Shown here piece after piece: positions 20,807 to 30,419 of a DNA stretch of 64,000 nucleotides. A model generated the notes under the pieces. The model did not search any database. It was not told the DNA's origin and worked only from the letters and a program-made list of their open reading frames with translations. Position numbers and translations under genes: made by a program. How positions within the stretch are numbered: the stretch's first letter is position 1; each line of letters opens with the position of its first letter. This DNA is from Halotalea alkalilenta (GTDB lineage: Bacteria > Pseudomonadota > Gammaproteobacteria > Pseudomonadales > Halomonadaceae), in contig NZ_CP015243.1 of the NCBI RefSeq assembly GCF_001648175.1, forward strand, positions 1,674,001-1,738,000, in the 5' to 3' direction.

Positions 20807-20846
20807 TACGCGCCAGCGGGCCATGTCCGCTGGCGCGTATCTTTTT
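20807..20846 (+). terminator. Terminator hairpin upstream of leuA (candidate attenuator)
   Basis: TACGCGCCAGCGG at 20807-20819 pairs perfectly with CCGCTGGCGCGTA at 20827-20839 (13 bp, 7-base loop), followed by TCTTTTT. No plus-strand gene lies just upstream to need a terminator, and leuA begins 80 bases later, so a conditional stop inside the leuA leader is the simplest reading. Confidence 0.8.
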
Positions 20847-20926
20847 CGTCACCTTTTCATTGGTAATTTTCATTTGCAGCAAGTCAATCCCCGGCGCCCG
20901 CGGGCGCCGCGAACTGGAGTGGTGAA

Positions 20927-22636
20927 ATGAACGAGAGTCGCTTCCAGCCGGCCATGGGCAAGTACCGACCTTTCGATATCGTCGCGCTCGACGACCGCCA
21001 ATGGCCGGGCAAGCGTATCGAGCGGGCACCGATCTGGGCCAGCGTCGACCTGCGCGACGGCAACCAGTCGCTGATCGATCCGATGGATGGCGAGCGCAAG
21101 TGGCGCTTCTTCGAACTGCTGGTGTCGCTAGGATTCAAACAGATCGAGGTAGGGTTCCCATCGGCCTCGCAGACCGACTTCGATTTCCTTCGTGAGCTGA
21201 TCGAAGGCCAGAGGGTGCCGAACGACGTCACGCTCCAGGTGCTCACTCCCGCGCGTGCGCCGCTGATCCGGCGCACCTTCGAGGCGCTTTCGGGCGCCAA
21301 GCGGGCGATCGTGCATCTCTACAACGCCACCTCGCCGCTTTTTCGCGAGACGGTGCTGGGGCTCGATCGGGATGGCTGCAAGCGCCTCGCGGTCGAGCAT
21401 ACCGCGCTGGTGCGTCGCCTGATGGAGGAGCACCCCGGCACCGACTGGACCTTCCAGTACTCGCCCGAGCACTTCACCACCACCGAACTCGACTTCTCGC
21501 TCGAGGTCTGCGAAGCGGTGCTCGATACCTTCGGTGCCAGCCCGGAACGCAGGGTGATCCTCAACCTGCCGGCCACCGTCGAGGTCGCGACCGCCAACGT
21601 CTATGCCGACCAGGTCGAGTGGTTCTGCCGTCATCTGCGCGTGCGCGAACGCGCAATCATCAGCCTGCACCCGCACAACGATCGCGGCACCGGGATCGCC
21701 GCCGCCGAGCTCGGCCTGATGGCCGGCGCCGACCGGATCGAGGGCACACTGTTCGGCAACGGCGAGCGCACCGGTAACGTCGACATCGTCACCCTGGCGA
21801 TGAATCTGTTCATCCAAGGCATCGACCCCGAGCTCGATCTCTCCAACCTCACCCCGGTGATGCGCGAGGTCGAACACTGCAACCAATTGCCGGTGCATCC
21901 GCGTCATCCCTACGTCGGTGACCTGGTGTTCACCGCCTTCTCGGGCTCGCACCAGGATGCGATCAAGAAGGGCATGGCGAGCCACCGCGCATCGCTTGCC
22001 AGCGGCGGCACGCCGCTTTGGGATGTGCCTTACCTGCCGGTCGACCCGCTCGATGTCGGGCGCAACTACGAGGCTGTGATCCGGGTCAACAGCCAGTCGG
22101 GCAAGGGCGGGATCTCCTACTTGCTCGAGCAGGACCACGGCATCGCGTTGCCACGGCGGCTGGCGATCGAGTTCAGCCAGGTGGTGCAGGAGATCGCCGA
22201 CCGCACCGGGCGAGAGATCACTTCCCAGATGATCCATCGCGCCTTTCTCGACGAGTACCGGCTCGATGCGCCCTATCGACTGCTGCGCCAGCGGATCGAG
22301 GAACGCGACGGCGAGGTTGCGATCGCCGCCGAGATCGAGGGACCGCAAGGGGGGCTTTCGGTTTCTGGGCGCGGTAACGGCCCGCTCTCGGCGCTGGTGC
22401 ACGGGCTGCGCGGCCAGGGCTTCGATATCGACGTGATCGACTACCACGAAAACTCCCGCGGGCAGGGGGCCGACGCCGAAGCGATCGCCTTCGTCGAGCT
22501 GCGTGCCGCGGGGCGTCCGGTGTTCGGCGTCGGGCTCCATGTCAACACCACCACCGCGACGCTGATCGCCGCGCTTTCTGCGCTCTCGCGCGCCATGCGA
22601 CAGGATGAAGTGGAAGGCGTGGCACTGAGTGTCTGA
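20927..22636 (+). CDS. leuA: 2-isopropylmalate synthase LeuA
   Basis: A 569-residue protein, the long LeuA form (usual about 560). It condenses 2-oxoisovalerate with acetyl-CoA, the committed step of leucine synthesis. The TIM-barrel begins [11 protein letters not shown] with the metal-binding Asp, and has H-P-H-N-D-R-G-T-G for the metal-ligand His residues. A C-terminal LeuA dimer domain (about 430-569) for leucine feedback ends with L-H-V-N-T-T-T-A. The ATG at 20927 is preceded by a purine-rich stretch. Leader elements upstream suggest attenuation control in addition to feedback inhibition. Confidence 0.95.
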   Translation: MNESRFQPAMGKYRPFDIVALDDRQWPGKRIERAPIWASVDLRDGNQSLIDPMDGERKWRFFELLVSLGFKQIEVGFPSASQTDFDFLRELIEGQRVPNDVTLQVLTPARAPLIRRTFEALSGAKRAIVHLYNATSPLFRETVLGLDRDGCKRLAVEHTALVRRLMEEHPGTDWTFQYSPEHFTTTELDFSLEVCEAVLDTFGASPERRVILNLPATVEVATANVYADQVEWFCRHLRVRERAIISLHPHNDRGTGIAAAELGLMAGADRIEGTLFGNGERTGNVDIVTLAMNLFIQGIDPELDLSNLTPVMREVEHCNQLPVHPRHPYVGDLVFTAFSGSHQDAIKKGMASHRASLASGGTPLWDVPYLPVDPLDVGRNYEAVIRVNSQSGKGGISYLLEQDHGIALPRRLAIEFSQVVQEIADRTGREITSQMIHRAFLDEYRLDAPYRLLRQRIEERDGEVAIAAEIEGPQGGLSVSGRGNGPLSALVHGLRGQGFDIDVIDYHENSRGQGADAEAIAFVELRAAGRPVFGVGLHVNTTTATLIAALSALSRAMRQDEVEGVALSV

Positions 22637-22689
22637 ACCTTCAGGCTTGATCGAAACTTAGCGTGGGGCTAGATTCGAACGATGGATCC

Positions 22690-22730
22690 AAGCGCGCGGG
22701 GGGCATCGTCTCCCGCGCGCTTCGTGTTTC
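22690..22730 (+). terminator. Terminator after leuA
   Basis: AAGCGCGCGGG at 22690-22700 pairs with CCCGCGCGCTT at 22712-22722 (11 bp), followed by the T-rich CGTGTTTC. Its position supports a start of the next gene at 22760 rather than further upstream. Confidence 0.7.
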
Positions 22731-22759
22731 TTCCATCCTTCTTCCCTGTCGAGGTCCAA

Positions 22760-23956
22760 GTGGCGCGCATCTCCTCCGAGCAGTTGAATTCCGGGGTACC
22801 TCTTTCATCCAGCCGCACTGCCCTGGCCATCCTGGCGTTGGCCGTGGGCGGCTTTGGGATCGGTACCGGCGAGTTCTCGATCATGGGGCTGCTGCCTGAG
22901 CTCGCCGCCGGTCTCGGCATCGACGAGACCCGCGCGGGAGGGCTGATCAGCGCCTATGCCCTCGGCGTCGTGGTTGGTGCGCCGCTGATCGCGGTGGGTG
23001 CTGCGCGCTGGCCACGCCGCTGGCTGCTGCTTGCGCTGATGGGGCTCTATGCGGCTGGCAACTTCGCAAGCGCCCTGGTCCCAGGCTTCCTGCCGATGCT
23101 GCTGGTGCGCTTCGTCAGCGGTTTGCCCCATGGCGCCTACTTCGGCGTAGCCGCTCTGGTCGCCGCCTCGCTGGTCGAGCCTCATCGGCGTGGACGAGCG
23201 GTTGGCCGGGTGATGCTCGGCCTCACCGTGGCGACGCTGATCGGCAATCCGATCGCGGTGTGGCTTGGTCAACTGCTCGGCTGGCGCAGCGCCTTCGCCG
23301 CGGTCGGCATGATCAGCCTGCTCACTGTGGCGCTGCTGGTGGTCTTTCTCCCCGATGATCGCACCGCCGCGAGCAGCTCGCCGCTTCAGGAGCTCGGTGC
23401 GCTGCGCAATCCCGACATCTGGTTGACCCTAGGCATCGGAGCGATCGGCTTCGGCGGCATGTTCTGCGTGCTCAGCTACATTGCGCCGACGCTGACCCAA
23501 GTGAGCGGACTCTCGCCCGGCTGGGTGCCGGTGGCGCTGGCGGCGTTCGGACTGGGCACCATCATCGGCAGCCAGGTCGGCGGCTGGCTCGCCGATCGCG
23601 GGACGCTTTCCACCATCGGCTGGATCCTGCTCTGGAGCCTGGCGGTGATGCTGCTCTTCCCGTTCGCCGCGCGCTCGGCTTGGAGCATCCTGCCGGCGAC
23701 GCTGCTGGTCGGTACCATCGTCGCCATGGTGCCGGCGCTGCAGATCCGGCTGATGGACGTCGCCGCCGACGCCCAGACCCTGGCCGCATCGCTCAATCAT
23801 TCGGCATTCAACGTTGGCAACGCGCTCGGCGCTTGGCTCGGCGGGATCGCCGCAGCCTATGCCGACGACTGGGCCGTGACTGGATGGGTGGGGGCGCTGC
23901 TGGCGATTGGCGGGCTGGTGCTGTTCGTCATCGTTCGCCAGCGCGAGCGCGGCTAG
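22760..23956 (+). CDS. MFS transporter, AraJ-like DHA1 family
   Basis: A 398-residue inner-membrane protein with about 12 hydrophobic segments. The first helix is followed by G-T-G-E-F-S-I-M-G-L-L-P, the hallmark of the AraJ/PbuE/YdhP branch of the DHA1 drug and sugar efflux family. The loop after helix 2 has A-R-W-P-R-R and helix 4 has R-F-V-S-G-L-P-H-G. It is probably a proton-driven exporter; the substrate cannot be assigned. The GTG at 22760 is chosen because GAGG lies 5 bases upstream and the leuA terminator occupies the region before it. The frame is open from 22682. It converges on a LysR gene. Confidence 0.85.
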   Translation: MARISSEQLNSGVPLSSSRTALAILALAVGGFGIGTGEFSIMGLLPELAAGLGIDETRAGGLISAYALGVVVGAPLIAVGAARWPRRWLLLALMGLYAAGNFASALVPGFLPMLLVRFVSGLPHGAYFGVAALVAASLVEPHRRGRAVGRVMLGLTVATLIGNPIAVWLGQLLGWRSAFAAVGMISLLTVALLVVFLPDDRTAASSSPLQELGALRNPDIWLTLGIGAIGFGGMFCVLSYIAPTLTQVSGLSPGWVPVALAAFGLGTIIGSQVGGWLADRGTLSTIGWILLWSLAVMLLFPFAARSAWSILPATLLVGTIVAMVPALQIRLMDVAADAQTLAASLNHSAFNVGNALGAWLGGIAAAYADDWAVTGWVGALLAIGGLVLFVIVRQRERG

Positions 23957-24000
23957 CCATGCTGAAATGCTACTTATTCATGCGATCGAATCGAGCGGAT

Positions 24001-24921
24001 CTAACTATCCCCGTGGGCTTTTATCTCTTTTTCCAGCCAGGCCGTGAACGCCGCTATCATTGACGTATTTTTGGCTTTGGGTGATTTGATCAAGAAATAA
24101 GTGGTGGCCTTGATGCTATGTTGGTCATCTTCAAAAGGGGCTATCAATTCACCGCTTTCAAGCTCCTTTCTTGCCAGGAATTCACTCTCGAGTACGACGC
24201 CCAATCCATTGACGGCCGCTTCGATGGCCATCATCGAGCGGTCGAGCCAGAGTCCATTGTCGCCGACGATGTTCTGATGACCTATTGCGCGAAAATACTC
24301 GGTCCAAGTCAGCGCATTAGCTGAGTGGATGAGTGTTACTCGGCTCAAGTCAGAGATCGTTTTCAGCCCTTTTTGCTCCGCTAATGCCGGGCTGCACAAT
24401 GGACGAAGACGTTCCTCGATCAAAGGCTGCGCTTTGTTCTGTGACGTGTGCGCAGGCCAGTAGGGGATGGCGACGTCGAATTGACCCAAATCGAGCTCAT
24501 CCTGGCTCGAAAGTGTCGATATGCGAATACCGATACCGGGGTGGCTGTTCAGGAAGCCAGGTAGGCGAGGCTGTAGCCATTTCACCGCGAAACTCGGGCC
24601 CGTCGCAATGACGAAGCTTTTATCTTGGGACTGGGGCGATACGAGATGCGTGGCCGCCGAAATTATCCCGAACGCATGTTCTATTTCCCGCGCATAGGTC
24701 TTGCCCTCTGCGGTCAACAGCGTGCGACCCGCCAGGCGTTCGAAGAGTTTGACGCCTAGAAAGTCTTCGAGTTGATGAATCTGGTGGCTGATCGCCGAGG
24801 GGGTGACCGACAGCTCTTGCGCCCCTTGCGCAAAGCTACCGAGCCGGGAGGCTGCCTCGAATGCTCGCAGCGATTTTAGCGAGGGCAATCTTGCGCGATT
24901 GGGATCGATGGTTGAGCTCAT
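24001..24921 (-). CDS. LysR-family transcriptional regulator (GcvA-like)
   Basis: A 306-residue LysR-type regulator. The winged helix-turn-helix is at about residues 13-72 (L-x-S-L-R-A-F-E-A-A-S-R-x-G-S-F, then V-T-P-S-A-I-S-H-Q-I), followed by a periplasmic-binding-protein-like effector domain. The S-L-R-A-F-E-A-A-S-R and A-I-S-H-Q-I patterns are those of the GcvA subgroup. It diverges from a dialkylglycine decarboxylase-like gene (start 25149), its probable target, analogous to the dgdR-dgdA pair. Its base composition is visibly more AT-rich than its neighbours, hinting at separate origin. Confidence 0.88.
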   Translation of the reverse strand: MSSTIDPNRARLPSLKSLRAFEAASRLGSFAQGAQELSVTPSAISHQIHQLEDFLGVKLFERLAGRTLLTAEGKTYAREIEHAFGIISAATHLVSPQSQDKSFVIATGPSFAVKWLQPRLPGFLNSHPGIGIRISTLSSQDELDLGQFDVAIPYWPAHTSQNKAQPLIEERLRPLCSPALAEQKGLKTISDLSRVTLIHSANALTWTEYFRAIGHQNIVGDNGLWLDRSMMAIEAAVNGLGVVLESEFLARKELESGELIAPFEDDQHSIKATTYFLIKSPKAKNTSMIAAFTAWLEKEIKAHGDS

Positions 24922-25148
24922 TTCATGGGGGAGTGAGTTCTATGCGTTGGCGTCTGTTCGATCATGCTCGCTAGCATTATGCCCAGCACCAGAAAGCCCG
25001 GGCAAGCGGCTAGCCAGGCGAATCGGCCACCTTGGCTTGGCGGCCGATGAACCGACCTCCCGGGCTCGATGCGCGCATCGCGAGGCCGATCGTTGTGCCG
25101 CAATGGCGCGAGCGCGGTGGCTTGGATAAGGACAACGAGGAACGAGGC

Positions 25149-26465
25149 ATGAGTGAAGAGCTTCTGAAAGCATCGAAGAAATTCCTGGTGAGATATGGCG
25201 GGGATGCCTTCCCAAATCTGTTCAGATCCGCCAAGGGAACCATCGTCACCGACAGCGGCGGGCGAGAGTATCTCGATTTCACCTCTGGCCAGATGTGCGC
25301 CACCATCGGCCACAACCATCCTGCAATCGTTGAAGCCGTGCATCGAGCGGGAGAGAGGGCTTTTCACCTTTTCAGCGGAATGATTCCCGAGGCCGTCGCC
25401 GAACTTGCCCAATCGCTGGCTGAGGATTGGCTACCGGGTAAGCTTGAACGCAGCATTTTCGTCAATACCGGTTCAGAGGCGACGGAAGTCGCGCTGCGAA
25501 TGGCGAAGATGTACACCGGGGGCTACGAGGTGCTGGCCTTGGGCGGCTCATGGCATGGCATTACCGGCGGTGCGGGCACGGTTTCGTTCGCCAGCGATCG
25601 CCGAGGCTACGGCGTGCCCACGCCAGGCGTCTACATCATTCCCGAGCCCAACCCCTACCGTCCTTACATACCGGCGGCAACGTTCGAAGAGTCGGCACTG
25701 CTCAATCTCGAGCTCGCGCTCAAGATGTTCGATATGCAGTCCGCGGGCAAGGGAGCGGCGATCATCGTCGAACCCATCATCAGCGCGGGCGGGGTTCTGG
25801 TGCCGCCGCGAGCGTTCATGCAGGCATTGCGCAAAGCCGCGGATGACCGGGGCATGCTGCTGATTTTCGATGAGGCGCAGACCGCGTTCGGCCGCATCGG
25901 CACCAAGACGGGGGCGGAGTTCTTCGATGTCGTCCCGGACATCATGGCCATGTCGAAGACGCTGGGTGGGGGGCTGCCCCTGGCGGCCGTGGCCACTACG
26001 GCCGACATCGAAGATGACCTGCATGCCAAGCATTTCACCTATTACACCAGTCATGTCTCCGATCCATTGACCGCGGAAGTAGGGCTCGCGGTGCTCAAGG
26101 TCATCGCCCAGGAGGGCCTGATTGCACGCGCCAATGAAATGGGCGGCTATCTGCGCAGGCAGCTCGAAGGCTTGCAGCAGCGTTATGAGGCCATCGGTGA
26201 CATTCGTGGCGCCGGTCTGCTGCTCGGGGTGGAGCTGGTCCGCGATCGCGAGTCGCGCTTACCGGCGCATGAACTGGGTGCGCTGACGACGGCTAGATGT
26301 TTCGAAAAAGGACTCAGCATGAACATTCGCCGACGTCCGGAACGTGGCTCGGTATGGCGCATCGCGCCGCCGCTGACGGTGTCGATCGACGAGATTGATC
26401 GAGCGATCGACATCCTCGACAGCGCGCTCGCCGAGAGCCTCGATGAGCTGGCAAGGAGGAAGTAG
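25149..26465 (+). CDS. 2,2-dialkylglycine decarboxylase-like class III aminotransferase
   Basis: A 438-residue PLP enzyme. It matches 2,2-dialkylglycine decarboxylase along its length: F-L-V-R-Y-G-G, L-D-F-T-S-G-Q-M, H-L-F-S-G-M, I-F-D-E-A-Q-T-A-F-G-R, M-S-K-T-L-G-G-G with the PLP lysine at about residue 270, Y-T-S-H-V-S-D-P-L and a C-terminal L-S-M-N-I. The known enzyme decarboxylates and transaminates alpha,alpha-dialkyl amino acids such as 2-aminoisobutyrate with pyruvate as amino acceptor. Closely related aminotransferases without decarboxylase activity exist, so substrate remains inferred. GAGG precedes the ATG at 25149. An amino-acid-binding protein gene follows. Confidence 0.82.
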   Translation: MSEELLKASKKFLVRYGGDAFPNLFRSAKGTIVTDSGGREYLDFTSGQMCATIGHNHPAIVEAVHRAGERAFHLFSGMIPEAVAELAQSLAEDWLPGKLERSIFVNTGSEATEVALRMAKMYTGGYEVLALGGSWHGITGGAGTVSFASDRRGYGVPTPGVYIIPEPNPYRPYIPAATFEESALLNLELALKMFDMQSAGKGAAIIVEPIISAGGVLVPPRAFMQALRKAADDRGMLLIFDEAQTAFGRIGTKTGAEFFDVVPDIMAMSKTLGGGLPLAAVATTADIEDDLHAKHFTYYTSHVSDPLTAEVGLAVLKVIAQEGLIARANEMGGYLRRQLEGLQQRYEAIGDIRGAGLLLGVELVRDRESRLPAHELGALTTARCFEKGLSMNIRRRPERGSVWRIAPPLTVSIDEIDRAIDILDSALAESLDELARRK

Positions 26466-26598
26466 CGCCGCGGCAAATCAATCGCATGGCTGCCTGGGGG
26501 CGTATGGAGAACTCGACCTCCCGGTGGCCATGGGGGCCAGCATTTCGAGTGAGCGCAATCCACAAGATCAATAACCGTCTGCCATGGAGGAGCTGAAA

Positions 26599-27627
26599 AT
26601 GAACAATAAAAGTCGGTTTTTGCTGGGCGCCGTTGTCTGCCTGTCCACGCTCGCCGGTGCGCTCGCCCACGCCGGCACCCTGCAGAGTGTCGAAGCACGC
26701 GGGGCCTTGCGCTGCGGTGTGAGCCAAGGGCTTGCAGGGTTCAGCGCGCCCAATGCCCAAGGGCAGTGGGAGGGGATCGACGTCGAGCTTTGCAAGGGCA
26801 TAGCCGTGGCGATCTTCAACGATCCGAGCAAGGTGATCTACTCCGCGCTGACCGCGAGCGAGCGCTTCACTGCGCTTCAGTCCGGCGAGGTCGACCTGCT
26901 GTCGCGCAACACTACCTGGAGTGCCACCCGCGACAACTCCCTCGGCCTCACTTTTCCCGGCGGGGTGACGTTCTACGACGGTCAGGCATTCATGGTGAAA
27001 AGGGAGCTTGGCATCGAGCATATCGCCGACCTGGACGGGGCGACGGTCTGTGTGACGACCGGCACCTTGACCGAGACCAATCTCGCCGACTACTTCGACA
27101 GCCACGGTCTGCGCTATCAGGCCATCTCATTCGATGAACCCAGCCAAAGCGCCGGCGGATTCGACAGCGGCCGATGCGACGTACTGACTTCCGACTCGTC
27201 CCAGCTCGCGGCGCTGCGCCTTCAGCTCAGCGATCCTGACAGCGCGGTGATTCTGCCGGAGATGATCTCCAAGGAGCCATTGGCACCTATGGTGCGCCGG
27301 GACGACGAGAGCTGGGGCAAGCTGGTGAGCTGGACGCTCTACGCGATGCTCAACGCCGAGGAGTTGGGGGTAACCAGTGAAAACGCCGGGCGGATGCGCG
27401 ACGATCCTCCCAGTCCCGATGTCGCCAGGCTGTTGGGCCGCGACGGCAACGTCGGCGAGCAGCTCGGGCTCGACAACGAGTGGGCCTTCAACGTCATCAG
27501 TACGGTGGGTAACTATGCAGAGATCTATCAGCGCACGGTCGGTGACCGCTCGGCATTGAATATCCCTCGCGGTATCAATGCATTGTGGAACGCGGGCGGC
27601 ATCCAGTATGCGCCGCCGATACGCTGA
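26599..27627 (+). CDS. Amino-acid ABC transporter periplasmic binding protein (AapJ-like)
   Basis: A 342-residue protein with a Sec signal peptide ending near A-H-A-G and a family 3 solute-binding fold: G-A-L-R-C-G-V-S-Q-G, G-I-D-V-E-L-C-K-G-I-A-V-A, A-S-E-R-F-T-A-L-Q-S-G-E-V-D-L-L-S-R-N. This is the AapJ/BztA type for general L-amino acids. No permease or ATPase gene lies beside it, so it is an orphan receptor here. The ATG at 26599 is chosen with GGAG about 8 bases upstream; an in-frame ATG at 26584 would add five residues. The dialkylglycine decarboxylase-like gene 133 bases upstream suggests a shared amino-acid catabolic role. Confidence 0.85.
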   Translation: MNNKSRFLLGAVVCLSTLAGALAHAGTLQSVEARGALRCGVSQGLAGFSAPNAQGQWEGIDVELCKGIAVAIFNDPSKVIYSALTASERFTALQSGEVDLLSRNTTWSATRDNSLGLTFPGGVTFYDGQAFMVKRELGIEHIADLDGATVCVTTGTLTETNLADYFDSHGLRYQAISFDEPSQSAGGFDSGRCDVLTSDSSQLAALRLQLSDPDSAVILPEMISKEPLAPMVRRDDESWGKLVSWTLYAMLNAEELGVTSENAGRMRDDPPSPDVARLLGRDGNVGEQLGLDNEWAFNVISTVGNYAEIYQRTVGDRSALNIPRGINALWNAGGIQYAPPIR

Positions 27628-27689
27628 CGCGAGGCGTAGCGAAAGGCTGGGGCGCGACTGGCCCCGTTGCAAAGCTCGGTCAGCGATTT

Positions 27690-27720
27690 ACGCGGCGAGG
27701 GGGAGGTCCCCTCGCCGCGT
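27690..27720. terminator. Hairpin between convergent SBP and PQQ-dehydrogenase genes
   Basis: ACGCGGCGAGGGG at 27690-27702 pairs with CCCCTCGCCGCGT at 27708-27720 (13 bp, loop GAGGT). There is no T tract. It lies between the 3' ends of converging genes and could serve both. Confidence 0.55.
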
Positions 27721-27761
27721 TCGCTTGACTGGCGGGCGACGGTCGGTCGCCCGCCCCGGGG

Positions 27762-30239
27762 TCACGGCGTTTCGGGCAGCGCGTAGGCGATCACGTAGTC
27801 GCCCATTTTGGTGCCGAAGGAGCCATGGCCGCCGACGCTGACCAGCACGTACTGGCGGCCATCCGCGCCGCGATAGCTCATCGGCGTGGCCTGGCCGCCG
27901 GCCGGCAGGCGCGCTTTCCACAGCTCCTTGCCGGTGGTGATGTCGTAGGCGCGCAGGTACTGATCCAGCGTACCGCTGAGGAAGCTCACCCCGCCGGCGG
28001 TGGTCATCGGTCCGCCCATCGCCGGTACGCCGAGGTTGAACGGCAGCGGCACGATCGGCGAGCTATCGCGGGAGGTGCCGTTGGGACGCTTCCATACCAC
28101 CTTGGACTCGGCCAGGTCGACGCCGGCCACGTCACCCCAGGAGGGTGCCTGGCAGGGGAAGCCGAGGCGCGAGAGGAAGGGCCTCATCTCCACCGCATAG
28201 GGCGCGCCGAGGTTGAGCAACAGGCCATTGCCCTCGGAGGCCTGGGCGCTGTCGGCCGGTACCTCGGCGCGCGGCACCAGCCGCGAGGTGAAGGCCATGT
28301 AGTTCGGGCTGGTAAAAATCGCCTGGCGAGCCGGGTCGACGGCGACTCCGCCCCAGTTGAACACCCCGACGTTGCCGGGATAGACGATCGAGCCTTCGAG
28401 CGACGGCGGCGTGTACTGGCCTTCGTAGCGCAGCGACTTGAACGCGATCCGGCACATCAGCTGGTCGAACGGCGTAGCGCCCCACATCGAGGCCTCGGTC
28501 AACTCGGGCGGCAGCAGGTTGAGCCGTGAGCGCGGTTGGGTCGGCGCGGTATGGTCGCCCTCGATCGCGCCCTGGGGAGCGGCGATCTCGTCGACCGGGA
28601 TGATCGGCTCGCCGTTGCGACGGTCGAAGACGTAGAGGCTGCCCTGCTTGGTCGGCTGGATCACCGCCGGACGTATGCCGTCGGGGGTCGCCACGTCGGT
28701 GAGTATCGGCTGGGCCGGTACGTCCATGTCCCACAGGTCGTGGTGGGTCAGCTGCTGGTGCCAGCGCACTTGGCCGGTGGCGAGATCCAGCGCGACCAGG
28801 CCCGCACTGTAGCGTTCGGCCCCCTCGCTGCGCTCGGCGCCGTACTGGTCGGGCATCTGGTTGCCGACCGGCAGATAGACCAGTCCCAGTCGTTCGTCGG
28901 CGCTGATCATCGACCAGACGTTGGGCGAGTTGCGGGTATAGCGCTCACCGTCGGCCAGCGGGGTAGTGGCGTCGGGATTACCGCTGTCCCAGTTCCACAC
29001 CAGGTGGCCGTCGCGCACGTCGTAGGCGCGGACCACGCCTGAAGGCTCGTCGGTCGATTCGTTGTCGGTGACGTGGCCACCGATGATCACCAGATCGCGC
29101 GTCACCACGGGAGGCGAGGTGGCGTAGTAGCCACCGGGGGTGAATGCTCCCAGGCCGCGGGTCAGATCGACCTCGCCATGCTCACCGAAGGCCTCGCAGC
29201 GCTCGCCGCTGTCGGCGTCGAGCGAGATCAGCCGGCCGTCGGCGGTAGGCAGGAAGATCTGCCGCGGGCACTGATTGGCGGTCTCGCTCGAGCTCTCGGC
29301 GAAGAGCCTGGCGGTATCTTCGGCCGCGCTGCTGCGCTGGGCATCGACGCGAGCGATGGGCCGGGCATCGACTGGGCGGGCGGCGGGGTAGTCGGCCTGG
29401 TCATGGTAGGCGACGCCGCGGCAGGTCATGTGCGCCCAACCGGAGAAGTTCTCCGCGCCCTGCAGGCTGAGCTCTGGGTCGAAACGCCATTTGGTCGCCC
29501 CGCTGGCCGGGTCGAGTGCCAGCACCTGGCTGTGCGGGGTGCACAGATAGAGCGTGTCGTTGACCTTGAGCGGGGTGTTCTCGCTGGTCAGCTCGCCGGG
29601 ATCGCCGGACCCTGGCAGGTCGCCGGTCTGGATCCGCCAGGCCTCCTCGAGCCGAGTGACGTTTTCAGGCGTGATGTCGCCCAGCGATGAGTAGTGGGTA
29701 CCTGCGTTGGTAGCGCCATAGGCGGGCCAGTCGTCGCCGGCGGCGTGGGCGGGGTCGACCCGCTGCGGCGCGCGCTCGGCGATCTCGCCATGCTGAGTGC
29801 CGGGGGCGGTGAACTGGCTCGCCAGCGCCGTGGCGCCGGCGAGTACCACGGCCACGCTCAGCGCCGCGGTGGAGAGCGGTGCGCTTTGCTGGGCGACCAG
29901 GGGGCGGCGCACCCAGGGCAGTAGCAGCAGGATACCGAAGACGAACCACAGCGACAGCCGTGGTACCAACTGCCACCAGTCGAGACCGACCTCCCACAGC
30001 GCCCAGAGGTTGCTGGCGAACAGGGTGAGGGCATAGAGCCACAGCGTGGCCCGTCGCTTGGCGATGGCCAGCGCACCGCTCAGCGTGATGCCGATGCCTG
30101 CGAGCAGGTAGTACCAGGAGCCGCCGAGCGTGACCAGCCGGATGCCGCCCGCCAGCATGGCGAGCCCCATCAGCAGCAGCAGCACGCCCACGGCGATCAG
30201 AGGCAAGTGGGTCGCCCGGCCCTTGTGACTGTCGAGCAT
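27762..30239 (-). CDS. gcd: Membrane-bound PQQ-dependent dehydrogenase (glucose/quinate/shikimate family), copy A
   Basis: An 825-residue quinoprotein. Residues about 1-150 form five transmembrane helices with G-G-S-W-Y-Y, as in E. coli Gcd. The rest is an eight-bladed propeller facing the periplasm. The residues equivalent to E. coli His262, Asp466 and Lys493 are present as His236, Asp504 (in L-W-D-M-D) and Lys531 (in P-T-K-Q-G). The family oxidises an aldose or quinate with PQQ and passes electrons to ubiquinone. It is a tandem paralogue of the gene at 30558-32963 and has an insertion of about 30 residues after the first Cys-containing loop (about residues 270-310). A strong promoter lies at 30392-30419. 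No PQQ synthesis genes are in the window. Confidence 0.88.
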   Translation of the reverse strand: MLDSHKGRATHLPLIAVGVLLLLMGLAMLAGGIRLVTLGGSWYYLLAGIGITLSGALAIAKRRATLWLYALTLFASNLWALWEVGLDWWQLVPRLSLWFVFGILLLLPWVRRPLVAQQSAPLSTAALSVAVVLAGATALASQFTAPGTQHGEIAERAPQRVDPAHAAGDDWPAYGATNAGTHYSSLGDITPENVTRLEEAWRIQTGDLPGSGDPGELTSENTPLKVNDTLYLCTPHSQVLALDPASGATKWRFDPELSLQGAENFSGWAHMTCRGVAYHDQADYPAARPVDARPIARVDAQRSSAAEDTARLFAESSSETANQCPRQIFLPTADGRLISLDADSGERCEAFGEHGEVDLTRGLGAFTPGGYYATSPPVVTRDLVIIGGHVTDNESTDEPSGVVRAYDVRDGHLVWNWDSGNPDATTPLADGERYTRNSPNVWSMISADERLGLVYLPVGNQMPDQYGAERSEGAERYSAGLVALDLATGQVRWHQQLTHHDLWDMDVPAQPILTDVATPDGIRPAVIQPTKQGSLYVFDRRNGEPIIPVDEIAAPQGAIEGDHTAPTQPRSRLNLLPPELTEASMWGATPFDQLMCRIAFKSLRYEGQYTPPSLEGSIVYPGNVGVFNWGGVAVDPARQAIFTSPNYMAFTSRLVPRAEVPADSAQASEGNGLLLNLGAPYAVEMRPFLSRLGFPCQAPSWGDVAGVDLAESKVVWKRPNGTSRDSSPIVPLPFNLGVPAMGGPMTTAGGVSFLSGTLDQYLRAYDITTGKELWKARLPAGGQATPMSYRGADGRQYVLVSVGGHGSFGTKMGDYVIAYALPETP

Positions 30240-30391
30240 GGCGTTCGACTCCTTGGAAAAGTTGATTCAATGACGATGAGATGCATTCTTACCACGTGCA
30301 TGGACCCAATGGTCCCCGTGGGTCGGCTCCGATGAGGATAGTGGACGTCGAGGGGAGGGAGGAGAGGGGCCATGAACTTAGGTGCAGCTGA

Positions 30392-30419
30392 ATTATACGC
30401 AGGGGAAATAGGTTGACAA
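30392..30419 (-). promoter_or_regulatory. Sigma70-type promoter for PQQ dehydrogenase copy A
   Basis: Read on the minus strand: TTGTCA, a 16-base spacer, then TATAAT. Five of six positions match at -35 and all six at -10. Transcription would start near 30385, giving a leader of about 145 bases. Confidence 0.65.

Larger units (their letters stand above)
20358..20926 (+). other. leuA leader and intergenic region
   Basis: This 569-base gap holds no recognisable full-length gene. It contains the parts of a candidate transcription attenuator for leuA: a short Leu-rich leader peptide (20608-20661), a small hairpin at its stop codon (20653-20669), a sequence GCCAGCGG at 20775-20782 able to pair with the right arm of the terminator, and a terminator hairpin (20807-20846). 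The promoter is not obvious by eye. TTGACC at 20572-20577 is a possible -35, but no good -10 follows at the right distance. Confidence 0.55.
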
